Notes: generated from the sequence alone by a model not told the origin. DNA of 64,000 bases from JAMHWF01 sp035911095 (GCA_035911095.1 JAMHWF010000071.1:1-64000), one strand, 5' to 3'. Shown: positions 33,774-44,395, counted from the stretch's first letter. Numbers and translations are program-made.

Positions 33774-33967
33774 AAGGGGATACAACAGGACTCTCCCGCG
33801 GAAATAGAGTCGCCGGTGTTGTGTCATTCATTTGGATGAAGTGAATGACACAGACCCGATGATGCCGGCAACGCCGGATCCGTCAGCAGGTCTCACCGGT
33901 CCCAACGACGTCCTTAATCCTAAGGACTTGAACCGCCCACCCGAGCAGTCGGGTGGGCGCTTTTTTT
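33774..33967 (+). ncRNA. Candidate structured ncRNA or leader ending in intrinsic terminator
   Basis: No gene fits 33704-34066, but it folds strongly by eye. Stems: GACTCT 33789-33794 / AGAGTC 33806-33811; closing stem CCGGTG 33813-33818 / CACCGG 33894-33899, which encloses a 10-bp hairpin (33821-33830 / 33842-33851) and a second arm (AGACC 33852-33856 / GGTCT 33889-33893, with inner CCGGC / GCCGG); then GTCCTTA 33910-33916 / TAAGGAC 33921-33927; then the terminator at 33935-33967. ACAACA 33782-33787 could alternatively pair with TGTTGT 33817-33822. The 5' end is a guess from a TACACT -10-like box at 33760. It could be a free sRNA or a cis-leader of mmsA. No known riboswitch motif was recognised. 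Confidence 0.6.
33935..33967 (+). terminator. Strong intrinsic terminator
   Basis: Perfect 10-bp stem GCCCACCCGA / TCGGGTGGGC with loop GCAG, then GC and a run of seven T. It ends the structured RNA and lies about 100 bp upstream of the mmsA start. Confidence 0.92.
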
Positions 33968-34066
33968 GGCTCCTGGCATTGGCCTTCGCGCCAGCCGGCC
34001 GGCCCACCCCCGGGAATCAGTGTCGTCGCACTAGACTCGTCGCATCACCCGCGGGAGGACTTGACG

Positions 34067-35587
<1,521 letters not shown>

Positions 35588-35595
35588 TCGGGGAT

Positions 35596-35617
35596 CGCCC
35601 GGCGTTCCCGCCGGGCG
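35596..35617. terminator. Hairpin between convergent mmsA and asparaginase genes
   Basis: Perfect 8-bp stem CGCCCGGC / GCCGGGCG with a 6-nt loop in the 36-bp gap between two convergent genes. No T-run; probably a bidirectional terminator. Confidence 0.5.
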
Positions 35618-35623
35618 AGGGGC

Positions 35624-36769
35624 TCAGTACTCCCAGTACATCCGCTGCAGTTCGGCGGTCGTCAGCCCGGGCTTGGTCAGCGCGACCGCCGCCAGGATCT
35701 TCGCCTTCTGCGGGTTCAGGTCGTGGGCGACGACCCAGTCGTACTTGTCGTCGGGCTGCTCGGCGTTGCGCAGCACGAAGCCGCCTTCCCCGACGCGCGT
35801 CGAGCGGATGATGAAGGTGCCGGTGGCGCGAATCGCCTTGACCTTGTCGACCAGATAGTTCGGCACCGATCCATTGCCGGTGCCGGCGTGGACGATCGCC
35901 TTCGCGCCCGAGCGGACGGCGCCTTCATAGAGTTCCGGGCTCATGTTGCCCGCGCCGTAGACGATCTGCACCTCGCCCAGCTTGTCGATCGTGTCGATGT
36001 CGAACTCGGAGTTGATCGTGTGGCGCTTGGCGAGCGAGCGGAACCAGTACGTCTTGCCCTCGACGATCATGCCCAGCGCGCCCCAGGGGCTCTCGAAGGC
36101 GCTGGTCTTGATGTTGATGCGCTTGCTCGCGTCGCGGCCCGAGAGGATGTCGTCGTTCATCGACACCAGCACGCCCTTGCCCTTGGCGCTCGGCGAGGCG
36201 GCGAGCGCGACCGCGTCATAGAGATTCAGCGCGCCGTCGGCCGACATCGCCGAGCCCGGCCGCATCGAGCCGACGACGACGATCGGCTTGTCGCTGCGCA
36301 CCACGAGGTTGAGGAAGAACGAGGTCTCCTCCAGCGTGTCGGTGCCGTGCGTGACGACCACGCCCGAGACGGCCGGGTCCTTCAGCAGCGTCGAGACGCG
36401 CTTGCCGAGCTCGACCAGCTTGTCGTTGGTGAAGCTCTCGGAGGCGATCTGGAAGGCCTGCTCGCCGCGTACGTTGGCCACGGTGGCGAGCTCGGGCAGG
36501 CCGGCCAGCAGCTTGTCGACCGGCACCTTGGCCGCCTGGTAGGTGGCGCTGTTGAGTGCCGAGGCGCCGGCGCCGGCGATGGTGCCGCCGGTGGCGACCA
36601 CCACCACGGTGGGCAGCGGCGCGGCGACGACGGGCGTGACGGTGGTCGAGGCAGGGGCCGGCGGGGCGGTGGTCGCCGGCACCTGGGCACAGGCGACCAG
36701 ATGGGCCAGACACAGGCCCGAGGCCAGGGTGACGAGGGCGCGACGCGGCGCCAGGGACAGAACGGTCAT
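35624..36769 (-). CDS. Type II L-asparaginase, exported
   Basis: 381 residues. Both catalytic triad motifs are present: ATGGTIAG (60-66) and VVVTHGTDTLEETSFFL (Thr140 region). The N-terminus is a signal with lipobox-like LVAC (Cys27), so it may be a periplasmic lipoprotein. The enzyme hydrolyses asparagine (and often glutamine) to aspartate plus ammonia. A Pro/Ala/Thr linker of about 25 residues joins the anchor to the enzyme. It stands alone between mmsA (convergent) and the ABC transporter operon. Confidence 0.94.
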   Translation of the reverse strand: MTVLSLAPRRALVTLASGLCLAHLVACAQVPATTAPPAPASTTVTPVVAAPLPTVVVVATGGTIAGAGASALNSATYQAAKVPVDKLLAGLPELATVANVRGEQAFQIASESFTNDKLVELGKRVSTLLKDPAVSGVVVTHGTDTLEETSFFLNLVVRSDKPIVVVGSMRPGSAMSADGALNLYDAVALAASPSAKGKGVLVSMNDDILSGRDASKRINIKTSAFESPWGALGMIVEGKTYWFRSLAKRHTINSEFDIDTIDKLGEVQIVYGAGNMSPELYEGAVRSGAKAIVHAGTGNGSVPNYLVDKVKAIRATGTFIIRSTRVGEGGFVLRNAEQPDDKYDWVVAHDLNPQKAKILAAVALTKPGLTTAELQRMYWEY

Positions 36770-36907
36770 GGGAGAGCACTCCTAGTGGTCTTGTCCGGCG
36801 GCGGTCCACCGGGGGGTGAGGCCCACGCACGACGCGGGCCAGAGCCCGTGCCGCGTGGGGCGGGGAAGGTGTCGGCCGGCGCGGGCCTGTGGTTCACGGC
36901 GCCCTCT

Positions 36908-37726
36908 TCAGATCTTCTCGGTCTCGCCCGAGCGCGGCTGCCACTTCATCAGCCGCCGCTCGGCGAGGCCGACCAGCGCGTCGAGCACGAGCGCGAAGGC
37001 CGTCAGCACCAGGATGCCGGCCATCACGGTGTTGATGTCGAAGGTGCCCTCGGCCTGCAGGATCAGGTAGCCGACGCCGGCGGCCGAGCCCAGGTACTCG
37101 CCGACCACCGCGCCGACGAAGGCCAGCCCGACCGAGGTGTGCAGCGAGCTGAAGACCCAGCTCGTCGCGCTCGGCAGGTAGACGTGGCGCAGCAGCTGGC
37201 GCGGGCTCGCGCCGAGCATGCGGGCGTTCGCCAGCACCACCGGGCTCACCTCCTTCACGCCCTGGTAGACGTTGAAGAACACGATGAAGAACACCAGCGT
37301 GACGCCGAGCGCGACCTTGCTCGCGATGCCGAGCCCGAACCACACCGCGAAGATCGGCGCCAGGATCACCCGCGGCATGCTGTTCAGTGCCTTGATGTAC
37401 GGGTCGAGGATGGCCGCCGCCATCGGGCTCAGCGCCAGCCACAGGCCCATCGCGAGCCCGGCCACGGTGCCGATGCCGAAGGCCAGCAACGTCTCGACCA
37501 GCGTGATGCCCAGGTGGCGGTAGATGTCGGCGTCGAGGAAGAACCAGCGCCAGATGCGCACGAAGATCTTCAGCGGTTCGCCGAAGAAGAAGGCCGCCTG
37601 GCTGTCGTTGTCGAACACCAGGTTCGGCAGCAGGCCCGGTGTGGTCAGCGCGTGCCAGAGCCCGAACACCGCCAGCAGCACGCCGGCCTGCCACAGGCGC
37701 AGCACGGTCGAGCGCGGGGTCTTCAT
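36908..37726 (-). CDS. ABC transporter permease, NitT/TauT (SsuC) family
   Basis: 272-residue inner-membrane permease with about six helices. The EAA-type loop reads LGASPRQLLRHVYLPSATSWVFSSLHTSVGLAFVGAVVGEYL, characteristic of SsuC/TauC-type permeases. It is the third gene of an SBP-ATPase-permease operon, starting 14 bp after the ATPase gene. Likely substrates of this class are sulfonates, nitrate or pyrimidine-like compounds; the substrate here is not known. Confidence 0.93.
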   Translation of the reverse strand: MKTPRSTVLRLWQAGVLLAVFGLWHALTTPGLLPNLVFDNDSQAAFFFGEPLKIFVRIWRWFFLDADIYRHLGITLVETLLAFGIGTVAGLAMGLWLALSPMAAAILDPYIKALNSMPRVILAPIFAVWFGLGIASKVALGVTLVFFIVFFNVYQGVKEVSPVVLANARMLGASPRQLLRHVYLPSATSWVFSSLHTSVGLAFVGAVVGEYLGSAAGVGYLILQAEGTFDINTVMAGILVLTAFALVLDALVGLAERRLMKWQPRSGETEKI

Positions 37727-37740
37727 CGTGATGGCATGCC

Positions 37741-38604
37741 TCAGGCCGCGAGCTGCTGCCGGTAGCCCTTGAGCACTTCCTCGCGCAGCACGTCCCAGAT
37801 CGCCGCGTGCAGCTCGACGAAGCGCGGGGTCATGCGCACCTCGGCCACGTCGCGCGGTCGTGCGAGGTCGATCGTGAATTCGCCGATCGGGCGCGAGGCC
37901 GGGCCCGCGCTCATCACCACGACGCGGTCGCTCATCGCGATCGCCTCGTCGAGGTCGTGGGTGATGAAGAGCACCGCCTTGCGCCGGCCGCCTGCCGTGC
38001 CGGCGCCGCTGCCGTCGCCGGCCCAGAGCGCGAGCAGCTCGTTCTCCATCAGCTGGCGCGTCTGGATGTCGAGCGCCGAGAACGGCTCGTCCATCAGGAT
38101 CAGGTCGGGGTCGAGCACCAGCGTCTGCGCGAGCGAGGCGCGCTTGCGCATGCCGCCCGAGAGCTGGTGCGGGTAACGGTCGCCGAAGGCACCCAGGCCG
38201 ACGCGGCGCAGCCAGGCGTCGGCCAGCTCGCGGGCCTTCGTCTCGGGCGTGCCGCGGAACTGCAGCCCGGCCAGCACGTTCTCGCGCGCGGTGCGCCAGG
38301 GCATCAGGCTCTCGGTCTGGAACATGTAGCCGGCGCGCCGGTTCAGCCCTGCCAGCGGCGCGCCGAACACCTCGACCCGCCCGGTGCTCGGCTCGAGCAG
38401 GCCGGCGCCGACGTTGAGCAGCGTGCTCTTGCCGCAGCCCGTCGGCCCCACGACGCTGACGAACTCGCCCGCGCCCACCGTCAGGTCGACGCCCGACACC
38501 GCCGTGTAGCGCTGGCCCGGTGCGTCGCGGCTGACGAAGGTGCAGGCGACGCCGTGCAGCGCGAGCGCCGGGGCCGCAGCGGCCCCCGCGGCGGCGGCGC
38601 TCAT
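37741..38604 (-). CDS. ABC transporter ATPase, NitT/TauT (SsuB) family
   Basis: 287 residues with Walker A GPTGCGKST (53-61), Q-loop MFQTESLMPWRT, signature LSGGMRKRASLAQTL, Walker B LILMDEPFSALD and switch His in FITHDLDEA. It powers import through the adjacent permease. Its ATG overlaps the stop of the substrate-binding protein gene by 4 nt (ATGA), so expression is translationally coupled. A short Gly-rich insert near residue 200 follows the Walker B region. Confidence 0.95.
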   Translation of the reverse strand: MSAAAAGAAAAPALALHGVACTFVSRDAPGQRYTAVSGVDLTVGAGEFVSVVGPTGCGKSTLLNVGAGLLEPSTGRVEVFGAPLAGLNRRAGYMFQTESLMPWRTARENVLAGLQFRGTPETKARELADAWLRRVGLGAFGDRYPHQLSGGMRKRASLAQTLVLDPDLILMDEPFSALDIQTRQLMENELLALWAGDGSGAGTAGGRRKAVLFITHDLDEAIAMSDRVVVMSAGPASRPIGEFTIDLARPRDVAEVRMTPRFVELHAAIWDVLREEVLKGYRQQLAA

Positions 38605-39647
38605 CCCTTCGGGTACTTCGCGTTCGCCTTCTTCACGAAGTCGTTGGTGTAGACGGCGGCCAGGTCGAGCTTGGCCTTGTCCAGCTCGGGGTCGATGCTC
38701 GCCAGCGCGCGCAGCGCCGTTTGCGGGCCGGCCTCGGGGATCGTCCCGTCGGGCGACAGCGCCGGCCGGTTCTTCATGAAGGCGTCGATGTAGACCGCGC
38801 GGTCGCCGAGCAGGAAGCCCTCGGGCACCACCTTGAGGATGTCGGCCGGCCCCGCGGCCTGGATCCACTTGTCGGCGCGCACGATCGCGTTGGCCAACGC
38901 CTGCACGGTCGCGGGGTTACGGTCGACGAAGGCCTGCGGCGCGTAGAGGCAGGCCGCCGGCATCGGGCCGCCGAAGATGCGGTCGGCCTCGGCGACGACG
39001 CGCGTGTCGGCCACGATCTTCAAGTCGCCCGAGCGCTCGAGCAGCGTGATGATCGGGTCGAGGTTCGAGATTGCGTCGATCTGCCCGGCGCGCATCGCGG
39101 CGGCCGCGCCGCTGGTGGCGCCGACGCCGACGAACGAGACGTCGCTCGGCTTCAGCCCCGCCTTCGCGAGCACGAAGTTCGCCATCACGTTGGTCGACGA
39201 GCCCGGCGCGGTGACGCCGATCTTCTTGCCGCGCAGGTCGGCCACCGTCTTGAAGTTCGGCAGCGTCTTCGGGTTGACGCCCAGCACGATCTGCGGCGCC
39301 CGCCCCTGCAGCACGAAGGCGCGCAGCCGCTGCCCCTTGGCCTGCATGTTCACCGTGTGCTCGAAGGCGCCCGAGACCACGTCGGCGCTGCCGCCGATCA
39401 CCGCGCGCAGCGCCTGCGAGCCGCCGGCGAAGTCGACGATCTCGGCGGCCAGGCCCTCGTCCTTGAAGTAGCCGAGCTGCTCGGCCACCGTGAGCGGAAG
39501 GTAGTACAGCAGGTTCTTGCCGCCCACCGCGAGCGTGAGCTTGGGCTTTTCGAGGCCCTGCGCGCGGCCCGCGGTGTGCAGGCCGACGGCCGGCAGGCCG
39601 ATCGCGGCCAGCGCGGCCGAACGGAACAGGAGGTGGCGGCGCAGCAT
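38601..39647 (-). CDS. ABC transporter substrate-binding protein, NMT1/TauA type
   Basis: 348 residues. The signal peptide has a basic RRHLLFRS start and ends near GRAQG. The mature protein is of the NMT1/SsuA-like fold (GYFKDEGLAAEIVDFAGGSQALRAVIGGSADV, GKKIGVTAPGSSTNVMANFVL). It captures substrate in the periplasm for the ATPase-permease pair behind it. AAGGAG before the ATG at 39647 supports the start. No sulfur-island promoter motif was found upstream, so a sulfonate role is not supported by regulation. Confidence 0.93.
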   Translation of the reverse strand: MLRRHLLFRSAALAAIGLPAVGLHTAGRAQGLEKPKLTLAVGGKNLLYYLPLTVAEQLGYFKDEGLAAEIVDFAGGSQALRAVIGGSADVVSGAFEHTVNMQAKGQRLRAFVLQGRAPQIVLGVNPKTLPNFKTVADLRGKKIGVTAPGSSTNVMANFVLAKAGLKPSDVSFVGVGATSGAAAAMRAGQIDAISNLDPIITLLERSGDLKIVADTRVVAEADRIFGGPMPAACLYAPQAFVDRNPATVQALANAIVRADKWIQAAGPADILKVVPEGFLLGDRAVYIDAFMKNRPALSPDGTIPEAGPQTALRALASIDPELDKAKLDLAAVYTNDFVKKANAKYPKG

Positions 39648-39849
39648 CGGGGGCTCCTTGTGTGTCTCGCTCGTGCCCGAGCCTGCGCGGGCATCCCCGC
39701 CGGGACCGGGACGGCGACTGTAGCGGCCCCCCCGCGTGCATCGTGAGCGGGATAGTCGGGATGACCTGGGCCGGCCCGGCGTTGGCGCCGGCCCGACAAT
39801 CGGCGCCCCGCTGGCCGGCTCGCCCGGCACTGGCACGGAGACCTGCACG

Positions 39850-40926
39850 ATGTCCCGCCCGACTCCTCGTCCGCACTGCCATCCGGAGGCTCTTCCCGAA
39901 GCCCGCCGGCGTGCCCGCGCGATGACCTGCCCGGCCACGCGCCCGATGCCGCCGCGCCGCGGCCTCCTCCTCGCCGCCTGCAGCGTGGCGCTCGCCGCGG
40001 CCTGGCCGCGCCCGGCACCGGCGGCCGACTGGCCGGCGCAGCCAGTGCGCATCGTCGTGCCGGCGCCGGCCGGCAGCTCGCTAGACGTCGTCGTGCGCCA
40101 GCTGCAGCCGCGGCTCGAGGCGCGCTGGAAGCAGACGATCGTCGTCGACAACAAGCCGGGCGCCGGCGGGCTGATCGGCGTCGAGGCCGCCGCCAAGGCA
40201 ACGCCCGACGGCCACACGCTGGCGATCGGCTTCAACGGCCCGGTCGCCTTCGGGCCCTACCTCTACAAGCGCATGCCCTACGACCCGGTGCGCGAGCTGC
40301 AGCCGATCGTGCTCACCACCTCGCAGCCCAACGTGCTCGCGGTGCCGGCCGCCCACCCGGCGAAGACCCTGGCCGAATTCGTCGCCTGGGCCAAGCAGCA
40401 GCCGGCGGGCGTCAGCTACGGCTCGGTCGGCAACGGCAGCTCCTCGCACCTGACGGCCGAGCTCTTCCGCAGCGAGGACGGCTTCGCCGCCGTGCACGTG
40501 CCCTACAACGGCTCGCCGCCGGCGGCCAACTCGATCGCGGCCGGCGACACGCAGATGCTCTTCGCCGTCGCGCCGGCGTTGCTGCCGCTGGTGCAGGGCG
40601 GGCGGGTGCGCCTGCTCGGCGTGACGAGCCTGCAGCGCCTGCCCTCGCTGCCCGAGGTGCCGACGCTGGCCGAGCAGGGCTACCCCGGCTTCGAATCGCT
40701 GGCCTGGAACGGCTTCGTCACCGCGGCCGGCGTGCCGGCGGCGGTGGTCGAGCGCATCAACGCCGACGTTAACGCCGCGCTCGCCGAGCCCGAGGTGCGC
40801 GAGGCCTTCACGCGCCAGGGCTTGATCGTCGGCGGCGGCACGGCGGCCGAGTTCAAGGCGCTGATCGCGCGCGACGCGAAGAAGTGGGGCGCGGTGATCG
40901 AGAAGACCGGCGTGAAGCTGGATTGA
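39850..40926 (+). CDS. Bug/TctC-family tripartite tricarboxylate receptor
   Basis: About 358 residues from the ATG at 39850, which has GGAG nine bases upstream; ATGs at 39922 and 39946 are in frame, and the last would give a classic 26-residue signal (MPPRRGLLLAACSVALAAAW). The mature part is a Bug receptor: WPAQPVRIVVPAPAGSSLDVVVRQL, VVDNKPGAGGLIGVEAAAKA, YKRMPYDPVRELQPIVL. Such periplasmic proteins bind carboxylates for TctAB transporters; none is nearby, so it is an orphan. The downstream SDR gene may be co-transcribed. Confidence 0.88.
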   Translation: MSRPTPRPHCHPEALPEARRRARAMTCPATRPMPPRRGLLLAACSVALAAAWPRPAPAADWPAQPVRIVVPAPAGSSLDVVVRQLQPRLEARWKQTIVVDNKPGAGGLIGVEAAAKATPDGHTLAIGFNGPVAFGPYLYKRMPYDPVRELQPIVLTTSQPNVLAVPAAHPAKTLAEFVAWAKQQPAGVSYGSVGNGSSSHLTAELFRSEDGFAAVHVPYNGSPPAANSIAAGDTQMLFAVAPALLPLVQGGRVRLLGVTSLQRLPSLPEVPTLAEQGYPGFESLAWNGFVTAAGVPAAVVERINADVNAALAEPEVREAFTRQGLIVGGGTAAEFKALIARDAKKWGAVIEKTGVKLD

Positions 40927-40993
40927 TCGGGCGCGCGCAAGGCACGTCGGCCGCGGTGTCGCGGGACTGAATTGAACTGAACGGAGCGGCGCG

Positions 40994-41749
40994 ATGGGCC
41001 TCGTCCTCGTCACCGGCGGCAGCCGCGGCATCGGCGCCGCGACCGCGAGAAGGCTTGTGCAGCGCGGCGACGCGGTCGTCGTCAACTACGCGCGCGACGC
41101 GGCGGCGGCCGAGGCGCTGGCCGGCGAGCTGCGCGCCGCCGACGGTCGCGCCTGGGCGCTGCCAGCCGACGTCGCCGACGAGGCGCAGGTGCGCGCGCTC
41201 TACGCGGCGATCGATGCCCGGGCCGTCCCCGAGGCCGGCCCGCTGACCGGTCTCGTCAACAACGCCGGCATCGTCGCGCCGACCGCGCGCGTCGACGAGA
41301 CGGACGCCGCGCGCCTGCAGCGCCTGTTCGCGGTCAACGTCTTCGGCGCCTTCCACTGTGCGCGCGAGGCCATTCGCCGTATGAGCACGCGCCACGGCGG
41401 CGGGGGCGGCGTGATCGTCAACCTGTCGTCGGGCGCCGCGCGCATCGGCGCGCCGGGCCAGTACGTCGACTACGCGGCGACCAAGGGCGCGATCGACACC
41501 TTCACCGCCGGGCTGGCGAAGGAGGTGGCCGCCGAGGGCGTGCGCGTCTGCGCGGTGCGGCCCGGGATCATCGACACCGAGATCCACGCCGCGGGCGGTG
41601 GGGTCGAACGCATGAGGGAGCTTGCGCGCCAGGTGCCGGCCGGGCGCGCGGGTACCGCCGATGAGGTCGCGGCGGCGATCGTCTGGCTGTTGTCAGCGGA
41701 GGCCGGGTATTGCGCGGGGGCCGTAGTGGATGTCACGGGCGGGCGATAG
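40994..41749 (+). CDS. Short-chain dehydrogenase/reductase (SDR)
   Basis: 251 residues of classical SDR type. The NAD(P)-binding TGGSRGIGAATAR, NNAGIV, the Ser in VNLSSGAARIGAPGQ and the catalytic YAATKG are present, as is a C-terminal GYCAGAVVDVTGG. The substrate is unknown; such genes are often annotated as glucose 1-dehydrogenase or 3-oxoacyl reductase-like. It begins 67 bp after the Bug receptor on the same strand with GGAGCGG upstream of the ATG. Confidence 0.93.
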   Translation: MGLVLVTGGSRGIGAATARRLVQRGDAVVVNYARDAAAAEALAGELRAADGRAWALPADVADEAQVRALYAAIDARAVPEAGPLTGLVNNAGIVAPTARVDETDAARLQRLFAVNVFGAFHCAREAIRRMSTRHGGGGGVIVNLSSGAARIGAPGQYVDYAATKGAIDTFTAGLAKEVAAEGVRVCAVRPGIIDTEIHAAGGGVERMRELARQVPAGRAGTADEVAAAIVWLLSAEAGYCAGAVVDVTGGR

Positions 41750-41888
41750 AGCGGCCGGTGCCCTCGGCCGCGGCCTGAGTGCGGTCTTGCCTTCGACAAG
41801 ATGCCCGGACGTCGCAGCGAACACTCGACTCGTTTCCGAGTTGAGATGACTGGCTCGCCGCGACCGCAGCGGGGGCCACATCGACCGA

Positions 41889-42362
41889 TTGATCCATCGA
41901 TTGGCGCAACATCCACAACCGTTTGGCCTGCGAAGCCTCTTGTTCACATACATCTGCCTCGGCACCAACGACCTGAAGCGGGCGGTCGTTTTCTACGACG
42001 CCGTTCTTGGCGCCTTGGGCCTGTCGCGTTGCGACGTCTCAGGCGAAACCGAGTGGGATGGCTGGGTCGGCTGGGGCACGTACGAAGACGGCGGGAGGAC
42101 GGAAATCGCCCTGTGGTTGTGCGAGCCGTTCGACGGCCGGCCGGCCTCGGTCGGCAACGGGACGATGGTGGCCTCGCGCGCTGCCAGCTGGGAGCAGGTC
42201 GAGAGCTTCCACGCGGCCGCGTTGTCCAACGGAGGCAGCTCGGAGGGCGAGCCTGGGTTGCGCCCCCAGTACAACGCCGATTTCTATGCGGCCTACGTGC
42301 GCGACCCGGACGGAAACAAGGTCGCTGCCGTCTGCCGAGGCTTCACGGCCTTTGCCAGCTGA
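41889..42362 (+). CDS. VOC (glyoxalase/bleomycin resistance) family protein
   Basis: 157 residues. The VOC fold is indicated by FTYICLGTNDLKRAVVFYDAVLGALGL near the start and YAAYVRDPDGNKVAAVCRG at the end. Homologs usually begin at the FTYICLG block, so the real start may be the TTG at 41940 rather than the ATG at 41889. Function within this metal-dependent superfamily cannot be assigned. Confidence 0.82.
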   Translation: MIHRLAQHPQPFGLRSLLFTYICLGTNDLKRAVVFYDAVLGALGLSRCDVSGETEWDGWVGWGTYEDGGRTEIALWLCEPFDGRPASVGNGTMVASRAASWEQVESFHAAALSNGGSSEGEPGLRPQYNADFYAAYVRDPDGNKVAAVCRGFTAFAS

Positions 42363-42377
42363 GCACTGCCTCCGAAC

Positions 42378-43472
42378 TCAGCGCCGCTCGACGATCACCG
42401 GCACCAGCTGCAGCGACTCCCTCACCCGCTCCGCCGCCTCATCCGCCTCCCCGCGGCTGCCGTAGGGCCCGGCCTGCAGCCGGTGCAGCGAGGCATCAGC
42501 GATCACCGTCAGCTGCGGCGCGAGCCAGTCGGCCTCGGCCGAGACGCGGTCCAGGAAGAGCAGTGCGCCGTCGCGCTGCTGGAAGGCGCCGAGCTGGACC
42601 CAGAAGCCTGGCGACGCGGGTCGCAGCGCGCGCGGGGGCAGCGGGGCCGCGAGGCTGACGTCGTCGCCTGAGCTCGCGGTGTCCGCTGCTCCCGCCGATG
42701 CGGTCTCGGCACCCGCGCCGCCGGCATCCACGGCCTCGGGCGGCGGCAGCACCGGCACCACCGGGACGCGCCGGCTGTCGTCCGCCGCGACCACCGGCGC
42801 CGGCGGTCGCGCCGGCGCGGGCGCGCGGGCCTCGGCATCGCCTGCACCGTCGCGCCAGCTGCCGTCCCGGATCGACGCGTTGGTGATCCGCACCAGCTCC
42901 ACCGGCGCCACCGCGCGCAGCAGGTCGAGCTTCAGCGCCGCGGTGTAGCTCAGGTCGATCACGCGGCCGCGCACGAAGGGGCCGCGGTCGTTGATGCGCA
43001 CGACGATCTCGCGCCCGTTGGCCGGGTTGCGCACGCGGGCGTAGCTGGGCAGCGGCATCGTCGGGTGGGCGGCCGTCATCGCGTGCATGTCGTAGCGCTC
43101 GCCGTTCGCGGTCGGCAGGCCGTGGAACTTGCGGCCGTACCAGGAGGCGAGGCCGCGCTCGCGCATCGGCAGGTCGGCGGTCTGCGGCGAGTACCAGCGC
43201 CCGCCGATCTGGTAGGGCTTGTTCGGCCCGCCGGCGCGGATGGTCTCGACGCGCGGCACCGCGTCGGGCACCCGGTCGAGGTTCGGTGGCGGGCGGGCGG
43301 CCGGGCCATCGCGCCCGGAGCGCGGCGCGGGCGTGCCGCAACCGGCGAGCAGCGTCGTCGCGGCGAGCAGCGCGAGGCCCAGCGCGCGCCCGCCGCGGTC
43401 GGTTCGCCGGCCGATCGCTCGTCCCGGGGCGCCGCGGCCGGGGCTGGCGAACGCCGTGCCGGCGGCGCTCAT
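42378..43472 (-). CDS. rlpA: Septal ring lytic transglycosylase RlpA, lipoprotein with SPOR domain
   Basis: 364 residues. An Arg-rich N-terminus leads to lipobox LLAGC (Cys45). The double-psi beta-barrel domain is at about 100-190 (GLASWYGRKFHGLPTANGERYDM region, VRINDRGPFVRGRVIDLSYTAA). A Pro/Ala linker and a C-terminal SPOR domain (FWVQLGAFQQRDGALLFLDRV) follow. RlpA cleaves denuded glycan strands at the septum. Its ATG overlaps the stop of the lysR gene by 4 nt (ATGA), an unusual pairing with a regulator. Confidence 0.95.
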   Translation of the reverse strand: MSAAGTAFASPGRGAPGRAIGRRTDRGGRALGLALLAATTLLAGCGTPAPRSGRDGPAARPPPNLDRVPDAVPRVETIRAGGPNKPYQIGGRWYSPQTADLPMRERGLASWYGRKFHGLPTANGERYDMHAMTAAHPTMPLPSYARVRNPANGREIVVRINDRGPFVRGRVIDLSYTAALKLDLLRAVAPVELVRITNASIRDGSWRDGAGDAEARAPAPARPPAPVVAADDSRRVPVVPVLPPPEAVDAGGAGAETASAGAADTASSGDDVSLAAPLPPRALRPASPGFWVQLGAFQQRDGALLFLDRVSAEADWLAPQLTVIADASLHRLQAGPYGSRGEADEAAERVRESLQLVPVIVERR

Positions 43473-44395
43473 GCCGCCGCCCCCGCCGTCGCCGGCAGCG
43501 GGCTCGGGCCCCAGTCGACCGCCTCGCCGCCGAGCTGGCGGCGCAGCGCCTCCAGCGCATGGCGCACCTTGGCCGGCTGCGCGTCGCGGCGCGGGGTCAC
43601 CGCCCAGACGTCGAGCGCAGGCAGGCGCCAGCCGGCCAGCAGCGGCAGCAGGCGGCCGGCGCGCAGGTCTTCCTCGACGGCCGGCGTCGCCAGCGCGGCG
43701 ATGCCCAGGCCGGCGATGCACATCGGCTGCAGGCTGAGCAGGGTGTTGGCCAGCACGCGCGGCGCGACCGCCACGGTCAGCGCGCGGCCGTCGGCGCCCA
43801 GCAGCTCCAGCGGCCGGCCGCTCATCGCCAGCAGCTCGTGCCCGGCCAGCGCCTCGGGCGTGGCCGGGGTGCCGCGGCGCGCCAGGTACGAGGGCGCCGC
43901 GTAGAGCGCCATCGGCAGGCTGCCGAGCCGGCGCGCGACCAGGCTCGAATCGGCCCAGGCGCCGACGCGCAGCGCGAGGTCGATGCGCTCGGCGATCAGG
44001 TCGGTCGGCTGGTCTTCGGTCAGCAGTTGCAGCCGCAGCCGCGGGTGGGCGACGAGCAGCGGCCCGAGCGCCAGCGCGATCAGGCCGGCGAAGCCGACCG
44101 GCGCGGCGATGCGCAACTCGCCCTCGGGCGCGTCGCGCAGCGCGGCCAGCGCCTCCTCGGCGCTGCGGGCGGCGGCGAGCATCGCGGCGCAACCGGCGTG
44201 GTAGCGGGCGCCGGCCTCGGTCAGCGCCAGCTTGCGGGTGCTGCGGTGCAGCAGGCTGACGCTCAGCGCATCCTCCAGCGCGCGGATCTGCTGGCTGATC
44301 GCCGAGGGGGTCATGCCGAGCGCCTGCGCGGCGGCGCGCATCGAGCGCCGCTCGACGACGGTGGCGAAGATCGCCATGCGTTTGAGCTGGTCCAT
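43469..44395 (-). CDS. LysR-type transcriptional regulator
   Basis: 308 residues. N-terminal HTH: MDQLKRMAIFATVVERRSM, AAAQALGMTPSAISQQIRALE. The effector domain contains GELRIAAPVGFAG and LALRVGAWADSSLVARRLG, as in the large LysR group related to DhcR/AaeR-type regulators. Its start codon abuts a TGTGTA-N7-TACACA operator-like repeat. It is divergent from the DUF2269-like and liv genes and translationally coupled to rlpA behind it. The target and effector are unknown. Confidence 0.92.
   Translation of the reverse strand: MDQLKRMAIFATVVERRSMRAAAQALGMTPSAISQQIRALEDALSVSLLHRSTRKLALTEAGARYHAGCAAMLAAARSAEEALAALRDAPEGELRIAAPVGFAGLIALALGPLLVAHPRLRLQLLTEDQPTDLIAERIDLALRVGAWADSSLVARRLGSLPMALYAAPSYLARRGTPATPEALAGHELLAMSGRPLELLGADGRALTVAVAPRVLANTLLSLQPMCIAGLGIAALATPAVEEDLRAGRLLPLLAGWRLPALDVWAVTPRRDAQPAKVRHALEALRRQLGGEAVDWGPSPLPATAGAAA

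Noticed and set aside
33774..33967. Structured RNA as tmRNA, 6S RNA, SRP RNA, glycine or ZTP riboswitch
   Set aside because: None of the signature sequences of these RNAs could be found: no tag reading frame, no long closed 6S hairpin, and no glycine or ZTP core motifs.
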